Source: a virus | Virus record (IMG/VR): IMGVR_UViG_3300025660_000029 | Location: 1-22,503 of that record | Direction: 5' to 3' (one strand) | Length of the DNA stretch: 22,503 bases | Shown: one piece after another, positions 9,701-15,883 of the stretch | How positions within the stretch are numbered: the stretch's first letter is position 1 | How the letters are laid out: the number at the start of each line of letters is the position of its first letter | The notes under the pieces: generated by a model | The model's database searches: none | Told to the model about the DNA's origin: nothing | The model's input: only the letters and a program-made list of their open reading frames with translations | Program-made: the position numbers and the translations under genes

Positions 9701-12007
9701 GACTATGCCCTCACCCTCAAGCGGGCGGAGCAGCGCTCCTTGAACGTGGACGACCCGGACGACAAGAAAAAGAAGGCGGCCCTGAAGCGTCAGAAGGCGC
9801 TCAAGAAAGAGATCACCGCCATCGAGACCAAGCTCAAGAAGATCGACGTGGCTTACGACCAGGCCGCCCGGGCCTACGGGGACAAGATCGGGGACAGCAC
9901 GAAGACAGGGGTTGACGACCTGTTGAAGCTCGTCCGTAGCGTCGGCAAGGGCTACCTGACAGACCCGCAGTTTGGTGGCCAGAGCATGGGGGATTCCACC
10001 TCCACGACCAACCTCCTCGACATGTTGGGCGACAAGAAGGCGGTCTTTACGAACGGCCAGTTGCCGGGTTCCTACCGCTACTACTCTGCATCGCACCCGG
10101 ACCCGCAGCACCAGGGCCAGATGGAGCCCAGTTTCCACGTCAAGAAGGCTCAGGACGAGCAGGCTCTCAAGTTCAAGGCCGCCTACCTGGAGTCTATCTG
10201 GCAGGGAGAAGAGGTCACGGGCTATGTGGATCCCCCACAGGCACGGGCCGGTACGAAGCAGCCGGAGGCCGAGTTCGGCATTGTCCGGCCTACACGGGGC
10301 ATCCGTGTCCTGACAAACAACCCGGTCGCCCCGCAGGGTGAAGTTGTGCCCACGAGCGAGGTCCGGGAGTTGATGTTCGCCACGCACGACGTGGCTCACG
10401 TCCGCAAGGCTACCAGCACGAAGAAGCGGGCTGAGAGGTTCGAGTGGACGAACACGATGCAGACGGCCTTGCAGAACCAGGCCACGAACAACAAGGACTC
10501 GCAGACGACCCGGACCACAGTCGGGGACGTGTTCACGGACTGGTTCAACGCCACGATCCGGGACAGTTGGGTCCCTACGTCCACGGAGGCCGCACAAGCA
10601 GAGTTGTATGACGCTGTGCCGGGGTCCGAGACCGCTCCAAACTTCCCGACGCTGATCGCCCCTGAGTCCATCACGATTCTGGGATCCGCCATCGACGTAG
10701 ACGAGGTCATAGATGACCATCAGTTCAGCGGGGCCGGGGACCAGGAGGGCACAGCCCTGTACCCGGGAGCCCCTAAGGACTCCTTGGACACCTTCTGGAA
10801 CAAGGCCGCCAAAGCCTATGGGACGGCCATCTGGGGCCTCTTGGTGGTGGCACGGGGGCAGTGGGAGAACGATATGGAGGCTCAGGGGTTCTCCATTGAG
10901 GATCGCTTGACCGTCCTGACCGCTTTCACGACGGCTTTCAACAGTAAGATCGGGGCAAAGTCCCCGCCGACGCCCAAGAAGAAGGGCAGCCCGAAGGCGT
11001 TGCCTGGTTCCTTGCGGAAGATGATGCAGTCCCCGGTGTTCCCTGTGTCCGATGCCTCTGGTTACGAGGTCATCGGCTCCTACCGTTACGGCAGGGACCT
11101 GGACATCGCCCCTGACGGTGCGTGGGCAGCCCTGGCAGAGCAGGACCCCTTGCAGTTCCTCAGTTCCGCTATGGTCGCCCAGGTTGTCGACGTCCTGGTG
11201 AAGGGCAAGAAGCTCTACGAGGACGATGTGACCATCCTCAAGGACGGCACGAAGAAGGTCGTCCGCAAGGAGATCGGCGGGTCGACCGCAGCCACTGAGG
11301 TGGAGCGCCGTGTCCTGGCGCAGTTGCGGGCCCAGTTGACGGACGAGCAGATCCTGGACCTGGGCTTTGCCATCAAGACGGGCGACCCGAACGTCCTCCA
11401 GTTGAACATGGCCAACTTCCTGGCCTCCAAGGCCAAGGACGGGGTCATGAAGCTCCCCGTTCAGAACGCTGCCCTCTCTCTGGCCGATCTGAACCTCCAG
11501 GTAGGGCAGAACGTCTGCGGTTGCCGCATGGCCTCGGCGGACGTGCTCCTGGCTGCCGCCGGTCAGGAACAGTTCGTACAGTTCATCGAGCCGGGTGTCA
11601 TGGTTCCGCAGGGGTACGGTGATGGGACGCAGGACAAGGCTACTCAGTGGCTAATCTCCACGGCGGCGCAGTCCTCTGTGGACTGGCAACTCTCACAGGA
11701 CGCTCTTCGGGGAGTCCTGCCGGACAGGTCCCCCGTCAGCCTCCTGGAGACCATCCAGAACCTCGGCGACCAGTTTGCGGAGGGGCAGGCTAACGTGGAC
11801 AGGGCTGTTGAGGACGTGAAAACGGCTGCCAGTGCGGTAAAGCAGGCGGGCCTGGACGTAGGGGAGCACGCCAAGGACGCCTTCTACGATAGTTGGAGAG
11901 AAGGGGACACCCCGGAGCAGTTCAACGCTGAGGTTGAGGAGATCCGAAAGCAACAGGCAGCCAAGGCCGCCCAACCTGGCGGTGCTGATGAAGAGAGGGA
12001 ACGCTGA
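6779..12007 (+). CDS. Giant baseplate hub protein with inserted M15-type peptidase domain
   Basis: This 1742-residue protein starts at GTG 6779. Residues 1-~110 look like the first hub barrel and include a CPKC pair (C39, C42). Residues ~110-385 interrupt it and carry an M15-type peptidase signature: HGTGAATD (H204, D211), GGHGMY (244-249) and NHYDYRG (H262, D264), then an EF-hand-like loop at 284-296. The barrel seems to resume at YPYYHVFHGVVTQVG (~390). The region to ~812 ends in RPGYPVFIPYLD...GGQCTTALQLIGKR, resembling the close of the gp27/gpD hub fold. About 930 residues follow that I cannot assign, including a Lys/Glu-rich helical part (~946-1044), GSYRY motifs at 1097-1101 and 1433-1437, and a C-x-C (1580, 1582). 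It should form the central hub ring above the spike, with the peptidase cutting cell-wall peptides during infection. Hub and peptidase calls rest on motifs; the function of the C-terminal half is unknown. Confidence 0.85.
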   Translation: MGIEHRPYVGTWQMEGRKLVQHTPDALVYINGDLTIPGCPKCNGRIDIQKFVTEVSVDGGTEPGAASASFTMSVPFATNESLFRDARALIRPGLEVTVYERGYFPVKGLYSNLGDPRNLENPPEGGGFDASGQVLVEQATLDEDMIAKWKGRGMDALDQGGSVGESAVYSAAAMEVVEQYWRQKYPAGRVEVRSSYRGGEESNHGTGAATDYVVKTGQGGAEVPPAEVWAGQKKLAADGKIPDGGHGMYVNPKTGRRTSTNHYDYRGSYGFKEGEPSMSWMRIDTNGDGKADMSTERSWGGGTGGAIGWLNTNGMGEQADYFNGAWGSDSGLPGTDGIPSLDQVMSTATEQVDGTMGPPAPVTPTSADFEPSLLEELGLAGQGLEDVLAYPYYHVFHGVVTQVGTARSGPTKTISVQCASMLHFWQYQRVSTNASLFGARPQNSKLKVSLVGHNFTGMHPYEIIYTLHNDVGGAAAGVSWALSQSTNQDASGITGDSLFSLNLKYWEQRFQNRQVKLRLHGASGELFNAAQADWLSRTKSSELTGLMKHRFNPTGGSANKGVMQQSEALGLRSSGLLDALQFSRRSAPGGVDGTYPRFEMNLGEMQAFTADIGNYGQVQLFESTYESKHDIAVAVCEITGFEFFQDVDGDFVFKPPMYNLDTSSSRVYRIEDIDIISINFDEKEPEFTYVTGKGPGFKNTLGTGLEGEWGVQGQYIDYRLVAQFGWRPLDFEVAYFNDSKSLFFASVNRMDIANAAINSASVTIPLRPELRPGYPVFIPYLDCFYYCNSFAHSFSVGGQCTTALQLIGKRAKFYAPGYPNKTGIEAIDLSNTYLPQKPLEVLDGNNSPRLSGFPNVVMALDPTQINPLFFVVGEDIDDIANDFTLQALLNMAVKVGALNTDDPSNPGPKYWIKVDATRNKYFWFEGPSGYAASATSTSKPDGAIDLKAAAEGYEAAQKKITKAVDTKVGEKAPLDYALTLKRAEQRSLNVDDPDDKKKKAALKRQKALKKEITAIETKLKKIDVAYDQAARAYGDKIGDSTKTGVDDLLKLVRSVGKGYLTDPQFGGQSMGDSTSTTNLLDMLGDKKAVFTNGQLPGSYRYYSASHPDPQHQGQMEPSFHVKKAQDEQALKFKAAYLESIWQGEEVTGYVDPPQARAGTKQPEAEFGIVRPTRGIRVLTNNPVAPQGEVVPTSEVRELMFATHDVAHVRKATSTKKRAERFEWTNTMQTALQNQATNNKDSQTTRTTVGDVFTDWFNATIRDSWVPTSTEAAQAELYDAVPGSETAPNFPTLIAPESITILGSAIDVDEVIDDHQFSGAGDQEGTALYPGAPKDSLDTFWNKAAKAYGTAIWGLLVVARGQWENDMEAQGFSIEDRLTVLTAFTTAFNSKIGAKSPPTPKKKGSPKALPGSLRKMMQSPVFPVSDASGYEVIGSYRYGRDLDIAPDGAWAALAEQDPLQFLSSAMVAQVVDVLVKGKKLYEDDVTILKDGTKKVVRKEIGGSTAATEVERRVLAQLRAQLTDEQILDLGFAIKTGDPNVLQLNMANFLASKAKDGVMKLPVQNAALSLADLNLQVGQNVCGCRMASADVLLAAAGQEQFVQFIEPGVMVPQGYGDGTQDKATQWLISTAAQSSVDWQLSQDALRGVLPDRSPVSLLETIQNLGDQFAEGQANVDRAVEDVKTAASAVKQAGLDVGEHAKDAFYDSWREGDTPEQFNAEVEEIRKQQAAKAAQPGGADEERER
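7346..7588 (+). other. M15/DUF882-like peptidase domain within the hub gene
   Basis: The domain covers about residues 190-270 of the hub protein. It contains the H-x-x-G-x-A-x-D motif (H204 to D211), then GGHGMY and H-x-D followed by YRG (H262, D264). In the M15 family the first His, the Asp and the last His bind zinc, so H204, D211 and H262 are the predicted ligands. The order and spacing match the short DUF882-like branch, where the end reads roughly G-x-Y then H-x-D-x-R. Members cut peptide bonds in peptidoglycan stems; the exact bond is not predictable here. Confidence 0.75.
7628..7666 (+). other. EF-hand/dockerin-like calcium-binding loop in the hub protein
   Basis: Residues 284-296 read DTNGDGKADMSTE. 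D1, N3, D5, G6 and the acidic residue at 9 match the calcium loop D-x-N-x-D-G-x-x-D of dockerins and EF-hands. The terminal acid falls at position 13 rather than 12, so binding is plausible but unproven. It follows directly on the peptidase domain. Confidence 0.45.
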
Positions 12008-14433
12008 TGGCTGACACGATCACCAGAAGGCGGCCCGTTTCGGTCTTGGACACGGTTTCTCGTGGGTCCATGCTCACGTCGACCGCCAAGGCCCGAAAGG
12101 ACAAGGAGAAGGGTCGCCCGGAGTCCAACTGGGGTCTCGGTATCGCCGAGGTCGCCAGCATCGACTACGAGGAGTTCTACGTCACCCTGCGGACGATCAC
12201 GGGTACGTCCGACACCTTTGAGCGTGTGCCCGTCCCGATGACCTTCCCGGGTGCCGGTGCCCGCCACTTCCTCGGGGCGATGCCCGAAGTCGGGGACCTC
12301 GCCGTCGTAGACTGGATCGCCGAATCCACCTCCCGCTCTGAGATGACTAAGACCCCGGTCATCGTGGGTTGGGCCGTCCCTGGCGTCTGGCCGGGGCGTG
12401 ACTGGCTGACCACGTCGGACTTTGAGATCGACGAGTACGACATGGATGCGCCCAAGGAGCGACAGGCTTCTCCGGCGCTTCGCCGCATCCGCCACAAGCT
12501 CCGGCACATTCAACCTGGCATGATCGTGGGCTCCTCGGCTCAGGGTGCCGACATGGTGCTGGACGAGGGTGTCCTGTTCTCCAACCGCAGGGGCAACGAG
12601 TTCCGTTTGAGGGACCAGGACCAGGCGGCCATCACCCGTGCGCTACAGAAGTTCGACGTGCTGGCCGGTGCTCGTGTCTATGCCGGGATGGTGCAGCGTG
12701 ACGCCACCTTCCTCGCCCCGGACATGGTGAGCGACGGCAGGATCTGGGACGGACCTCTCCAGGCTATCGGCAACATGCCGGTCGCCGAGTGGGACCTCCC
12801 GAACGATCTCATGAACAAGGAGGGCTTCCTCACCCCGGCCCGTCCCATGCAGCGGTCAGCCCTCTCAGCCGAGGACGGCTACCTGGGCCGGACGGGAATC
12901 CAGTACGAAGGTTCCATCGACCCGTACCAGTTCCTCCAGTTGGGCGGGATTGTGGACGAAACCGGGTACGTGGTGGGCGACCGCTTCGTGTCCGACGCCA
13001 TCTACGGTGGCAAGTCTCTGTTCAGAGTGGCCTCACAGCGGCAGGACAACGCCGTCCTGGACCCGGACGCTCCGACCCTGACCGAGTACCGCATCGAGGT
13101 CACGCACACCTCTGACGGCAGGCTGCCTGTTTCAGAGCAGACCGACGGTTTCGACTCCGAACGGCTGCCGCAGCAACCTGGCGAGGTGCCCGGGCCGAAC
13201 CCCAATGCTCCCTTCATGGAGTTCGTTATGGGGTCCGTTGTGGGCAACGACCCCTACTCTCAGATGGGCCGTTCCATGTACGGGCTGCCCATCAAGGCTG
13301 TGGTCTTTGATGGGCCAAACGCCAACCCCCGCCTGGAGGCGGCCAACGTCACGGTCGCTGGGTCAGGTGTAAGTCCGACTCCGCTGGGAGAGCAGGCGGC
13401 GTCTCTGTTCCGTATCAACCCGCCGTTGCCGGACGGGGCACCGCAGACCTTTGTGTCCTACAACAAGAAGGGCCAGCTTAAGGCGGCCATCGGTGGGCCG
13501 GTCAACGAGAACTCTGCCGAAGTCTACATGCAGGGCGGCCTCAAGCTGGGCATCGGTGGAGCTTTTGAGTTCCTGCTCCAGGGACACACGCACATCGGCA
13601 CCCTGTCCAAGTCCAGCCTGTTCCTGACGGCGGAGGACGGCGCTGTCCGTATCTTCGGGGCCGGACCTATCCGGGACCAGTCCGCAGAGGTAGAGCGCAC
13701 GACGGGAACCGGGAACGGAGAGGGCGACCTTCCCTCCGTGGACATCGAGGCGCTCACTAACATGCGCCTCAAGGCCGGACAGGCCGTGTTCATCCAGGGT
13801 GACCGCCTTGCGACGAGCACCACCTCTGCCAGTATCAGGGCGCACCAGGACCTGACCCTCGACGGCGTCAAGCGGGTCGCCATCACGACTGAGCAGTTCC
13901 AGAAGACGGTGGCCGCCAAGGCGTCCGAGTCCTACAGCGGCCCGAAGCTGTTCCTTCCCACGTTCGCCCCGTTGCACGAGCGCACCTACACGCCGCCTTA
14001 CCCGGGCATCGTGTGTGAGGCCGTGACCTACGTGTTCGGCGACCGGGAGGAGACCTTCTACCTCGGGAACCACAAGACCACGATGCTCATCGGCAACATG
14101 TCCTATGAGACGAACCTCGGGACGTGGAAAGCCCGGGCGGTCACCTCTCAGATGGAGATGGGACCTACCGGGATCACGGCCTCCGCTCTGGTCGGGAACG
14201 TGTCCATGCAGGCCACAGCAGGCACGCTGACGGTGCAGGGGCTGGCAGGGGCCAACCTGGTAGCTACCGCAGGGCAAGCACAGGTGAGGGGCGCTACGGG
14301 CGTGTACCTGGGCGCTCCTCTGTACGGACCTGACGCTGGCCCCATAATCTGCGCGGGGTCCTTGGAGCCCTTCACGAATCTCCCCTTCGCAACTTGGGGT
14401 TTGGGAGCTAAGGCTCATGTCATCGGTAGTTAG
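12007..14433 (+). CDS. Baseplate central spike protein, gp5/VgrG-like
   Basis: This 808-residue protein starts at an ATG that overlaps the hub stop by one base (TGATG), with GAGGGA six bases upstream. Residues ~42-125 look like the OB-fold of gp5/VgrG spikes: GLGIAEVASID, then FPGAGARHF, MPEVGDLAVVDWI and PVIVGW, the usual order of barrel strands. A middle region of unclear fold follows (~130-450). From about 480 the chain becomes repetitive and strand-rich, for example SSLFLTAEDGAVRIFG, NMRLKAGQAVFIQG and, near 727-773, GNVSMQATAGTLTVQGLAG. This is typical of triple-stranded beta-helix needles. The predicted role is the trimeric membrane-piercing tip below the hub. No lysozyme motif is visible between barrel and helix, unlike T4 gp5; the cell-wall enzyme is in the hub instead. 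The family call is from pattern and position. Confidence 0.84.
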   Translation: MADTITRRRPVSVLDTVSRGSMLTSTAKARKDKEKGRPESNWGLGIAEVASIDYEEFYVTLRTITGTSDTFERVPVPMTFPGAGARHFLGAMPEVGDLAVVDWIAESTSRSEMTKTPVIVGWAVPGVWPGRDWLTTSDFEIDEYDMDAPKERQASPALRRIRHKLRHIQPGMIVGSSAQGADMVLDEGVLFSNRRGNEFRLRDQDQAAITRALQKFDVLAGARVYAGMVQRDATFLAPDMVSDGRIWDGPLQAIGNMPVAEWDLPNDLMNKEGFLTPARPMQRSALSAEDGYLGRTGIQYEGSIDPYQFLQLGGIVDETGYVVGDRFVSDAIYGGKSLFRVASQRQDNAVLDPDAPTLTEYRIEVTHTSDGRLPVSEQTDGFDSERLPQQPGEVPGPNPNAPFMEFVMGSVVGNDPYSQMGRSMYGLPIKAVVFDGPNANPRLEAANVTVAGSGVSPTPLGEQAASLFRINPPLPDGAPQTFVSYNKKGQLKAAIGGPVNENSAEVYMQGGLKLGIGGAFEFLLQGHTHIGTLSKSSLFLTAEDGAVRIFGAGPIRDQSAEVERTTGTGNGEGDLPSVDIEALTNMRLKAGQAVFIQGDRLATSTTSASIRAHQDLTLDGVKRVAITTEQFQKTVAAKASESYSGPKLFLPTFAPLHERTYTPPYPGIVCEAVTYVFGDREETFYLGNHKTTMLIGNMSYETNLGTWKARAVTSQMEMGPTGITASALVGNVSMQATAGTLTVQGLAGANLVATAGQAQVRGATGVYLGAPLYGPDAGPIICAGSLEPFTNLPFATWGLGAKAHVIGS

Positions 14434-14453
14434 GTTATGAGGCTATGCTCCAT

Positions 14454-14457
14454 AGGA
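14454..14457 (+). promoter_or_regulatory. Candidate ribosome binding site for the HNH gene
   Basis: AGGA lies seven bases before the GTG at 14465. A competing choice is the ATG at 14480, with GGGG five bases upstream. The 31-base gap 14434-14464 contains only a weak hairpin and no T-run, so I do not call a terminator or promoter there. Confidence 0.4.
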
Positions 14458-14464
14458 TAAGTTT

Positions 14465-15274
14465 GTGGTTGGGGTAAAGATGGGCGCACGAAAATTCAAA
14501 GTAGACGAGATGGTGGGGCAGAAGTTTGGGTTCCTGACACTGAAGGGTCCCGCAGATCCCGTTAAGGGCCGAGCACAGGCGACTTTCCTGTGTGGTTGTG
14601 GGGCTGTTACCGTGAAGGGCCTATCCCGGGTGGTGAGTGGGCACACAAAGAGTTGTGGTTGCGCCAGGGGTGCCTCTTGGAGGGCACTTACCTTGGAAGA
14701 GATGAGAGGCAAGCGGTTTGGCAGGCTGGTGGTGGTCGGAAGGAATCCTACAGGAACTTCTGTAGGTGGGACTCGTTGGGATTGTCTTTGTGATTGTGGG
14801 AATGGGAAGACAGTGGCCCTTTCAAACCTGCACAATGGCACGACCCAGAGTTGTGGATGTTTTGCATTAGAATCCTCCTCTAGGAACGGGAAGAAAAGGA
14901 AAGGGGTACGAGCGCATAACTGGAAAGGTGTGGGGGATATTTCCGCTTCCTTTTGGGGTCAGATCCTGAATGGTGCTCAGACTCGAAATTTGGCGTGTAC
15001 GATCTCACACCAATATGTGTGGGATTTGTTCCTGCAACAAAACAGGAAATGCGCTCTGACAGGGGTTTCTCTTCGATTCCCTCTGATAGGGGAGCGTTCC
15101 GGTACCGCATCCCTTGATAGGGTAGACAGTACGAAGGGGTACGAGGCCGGGAACGTGCAGTGGTTAGACAAGCGTGTTCAGCAAATGAAATGGAACTTGA
15201 AACAAGAAGAATTCTTGGCTCTTTGCCGTGCTATCACAGAGCATGGAGCGAAGGGTCACATTGTGGGGGCGTAA
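14465..15274 (+). CDS. HNH endonuclease with two zinc-ribbon-like DNA-binding repeats (probable homing endonuclease)
   Basis: This 269-residue protein starts at GTG 14465 (ATG 14480 would give 264). Two similar modules lead: GQKFGFL...CGCG...SGHTKSCGC (18-66) and GKRFGRL...CDCG...NGTTQSCGC (82-132), each with paired Cys typical of phage DNA-binding ribbons. A basic linker (GKKRKGVR) leads to an HNH-type C-terminus: KCALTG (195-200), ASLDRVDSTKGY (215-226), GNVQWL (229-234) and MK (241-242). Phage genes of this build are usually freestanding homing-type nucleases that cut DNA to spread. The SLDR branch has Asp where the first HNH His would be. GC is about 50% in two 60-base lines I counted, against 63% in a hub line, and the codons are more A/T-rich, which marks it as a newcomer between tail genes. 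Its TAA stop shares a base with the next ATG. Whether it still cuts is unknown. Confidence 0.88.
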   Translation: MVGVKMGARKFKVDEMVGQKFGFLTLKGPADPVKGRAQATFLCGCGAVTVKGLSRVVSGHTKSCGCARGASWRALTLEEMRGKRFGRLVVVGRNPTGTSVGGTRWDCLCDCGNGKTVALSNLHNGTTQSCGCFALESSSRNGKKRKGVRAHNWKGVGDISASFWGQILNGAQTRNLACTISHQYVWDLFLQQNRKCALTGVSLRFPLIGERSGTASLDRVDSTKGYEAGNVQWLDKRVQQMKWNLKQEEFLALCRAITEHGAKGHIVGA

Positions 15275-15882
15275 TGGCATTGGCCCCGCCTGTCATTCAG
15301 AGCGCTCTATTGAGCGTCCGGGCGGCGGCACCGCATCCCTTTGCAGGGATCAACTTTGACCGTTTGGCCTTGGGGATCGGCCTGGCCGTGTCCCAGTGGG
15401 GAGTCGGCCAGCCTCAGAACCTGGCTCTCTTCGGGGCGGCCACGGGACTTGCCGGTGTGGGGGCGATCAACCCGCTCACAACACGGCTGGTGGTTCCCCC
15501 GACGGTGGGTTTGATGCAGAGCGCCCTGGCAGGGGCCGGAATGGTGGGCCCATTGTCACAGAGCCTTGCGGTTGTGGTGACATTGGGGATCTCACAGGCG
15601 TTCTCCACGTCCGGCCAGTACGCAGGGGTTTCCCCGACGGTGGCCGTTGGAGCCGACATTTCCAAGGTCACGGTGGCCAATGGTCCCTCGCTCATTGGTA
15701 TCTTGAATGCGAACCTCAGTGCCGTTCTCGGTCCTGGGCCAGCCCTTGGCTTTATGACGACAGGTTTGGGGATGGGGATCGCCTCTTTGCTGCTCCAGGG
15801 AACGGGAGCAGGTCCTGTGACGGGGACTCCGGTTGTCCCTCCCGTCGCGTCTGGCGGGGTAACGAATTCGGTGGTGGTGTAA
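15274..15882 (+). CDS. Hydrophobic three-repeat virion protein, function unknown
   Basis: I place the start at ATG 15274, which overlaps the HNH stop (TAATG), with GGGGG four bases upstream. The frame is open further up (to 15160), but that part lies inside the HNH gene and has unlike composition. The product has 202 residues, very rich in Gly, Ala, Val, Leu and Pro, with almost no charge. Three imperfect units are visible at about 5-40, 75-107 and 137-171. Each starts with a Pro (PPVIQSALL, PPTVGLMQSAL, GPSLIGILNANL) and ends in a Gly-rich hydrophobic strand or helix (LALGIGLAVS, AVVVTLGIS, GLGMGIAS). A VVPP motif recurs at 73-76 and 187-190. I recognise no family. Between spike and giant baseplate genes it is probably a baseplate component, perhaps one that packs in a symmetric ring or touches membrane (inference). 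No signal peptide is evident. Confidence 0.8.
   Translation: MALAPPVIQSALLSVRAAAPHPFAGINFDRLALGIGLAVSQWGVGQPQNLALFGAATGLAGVGAINPLTTRLVVPPTVGLMQSALAGAGMVGPLSQSLAVVVTLGISQAFSTSGQYAGVSPTVAVGADISKVTVANGPSLIGILNANLSAVLGPGPALGFMTTGLGMGIASLLLQGTGAGPVTGTPVVPPVASGGVTNSVVV
15289..15786 (+). repeat. Three protein-level repeats in the hydrophobic gene
   Basis: Units of about 35-40 residues, spaced roughly 65-70 residues apart, share a Pro at the start, a Gln/Asn-Ser/Ala-x-L turn and a closing G-x-G-x-x-S motif (residues 34-40, 102-107, 164-171). Similarity is at protein level only; the DNA has diverged. Confidence 0.5.
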
Positions 15883-15883
15883 G

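Noticed and set aside
8534-10720. Long open frame (about 728 codons) on the minus strand opposite the hub gene
   Set aside because: It mirrors a well-supported + strand gene in GC-rich DNA. Its product is Arg/Val/Leu/Gly-rich with no domain, and it lacks a credible start signal. Similar minus-strand frames at 1113-2048, 6776-7831, 13363-14418, 16085-17260 and 17372-18613 were rejected for the same reason.
12750-13400. Lysozyme or other glycosidase domain in the spike, as in T4 gp5
   Set aside because: I looked for the Glu/Asp/Thr catalytic arrangement and surrounding Gly-rich motif between barrel and needle and saw none.
14434-14464. Possible terminator hairpin in the gap after the spike gene (GAGGC...GCTC)
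   Set aside because: Only three base pairs form without a mismatch, and no T-run follows.
15160-15273. Upstream extension of the hydrophobic protein to an earlier start
   Set aside because: The 38 extra residues lie inside the HNH coding sequence, are Cys/His/charged-rich unlike the rest, and the ATG at 15274 overlaps the HNH stop as expected for coupling.
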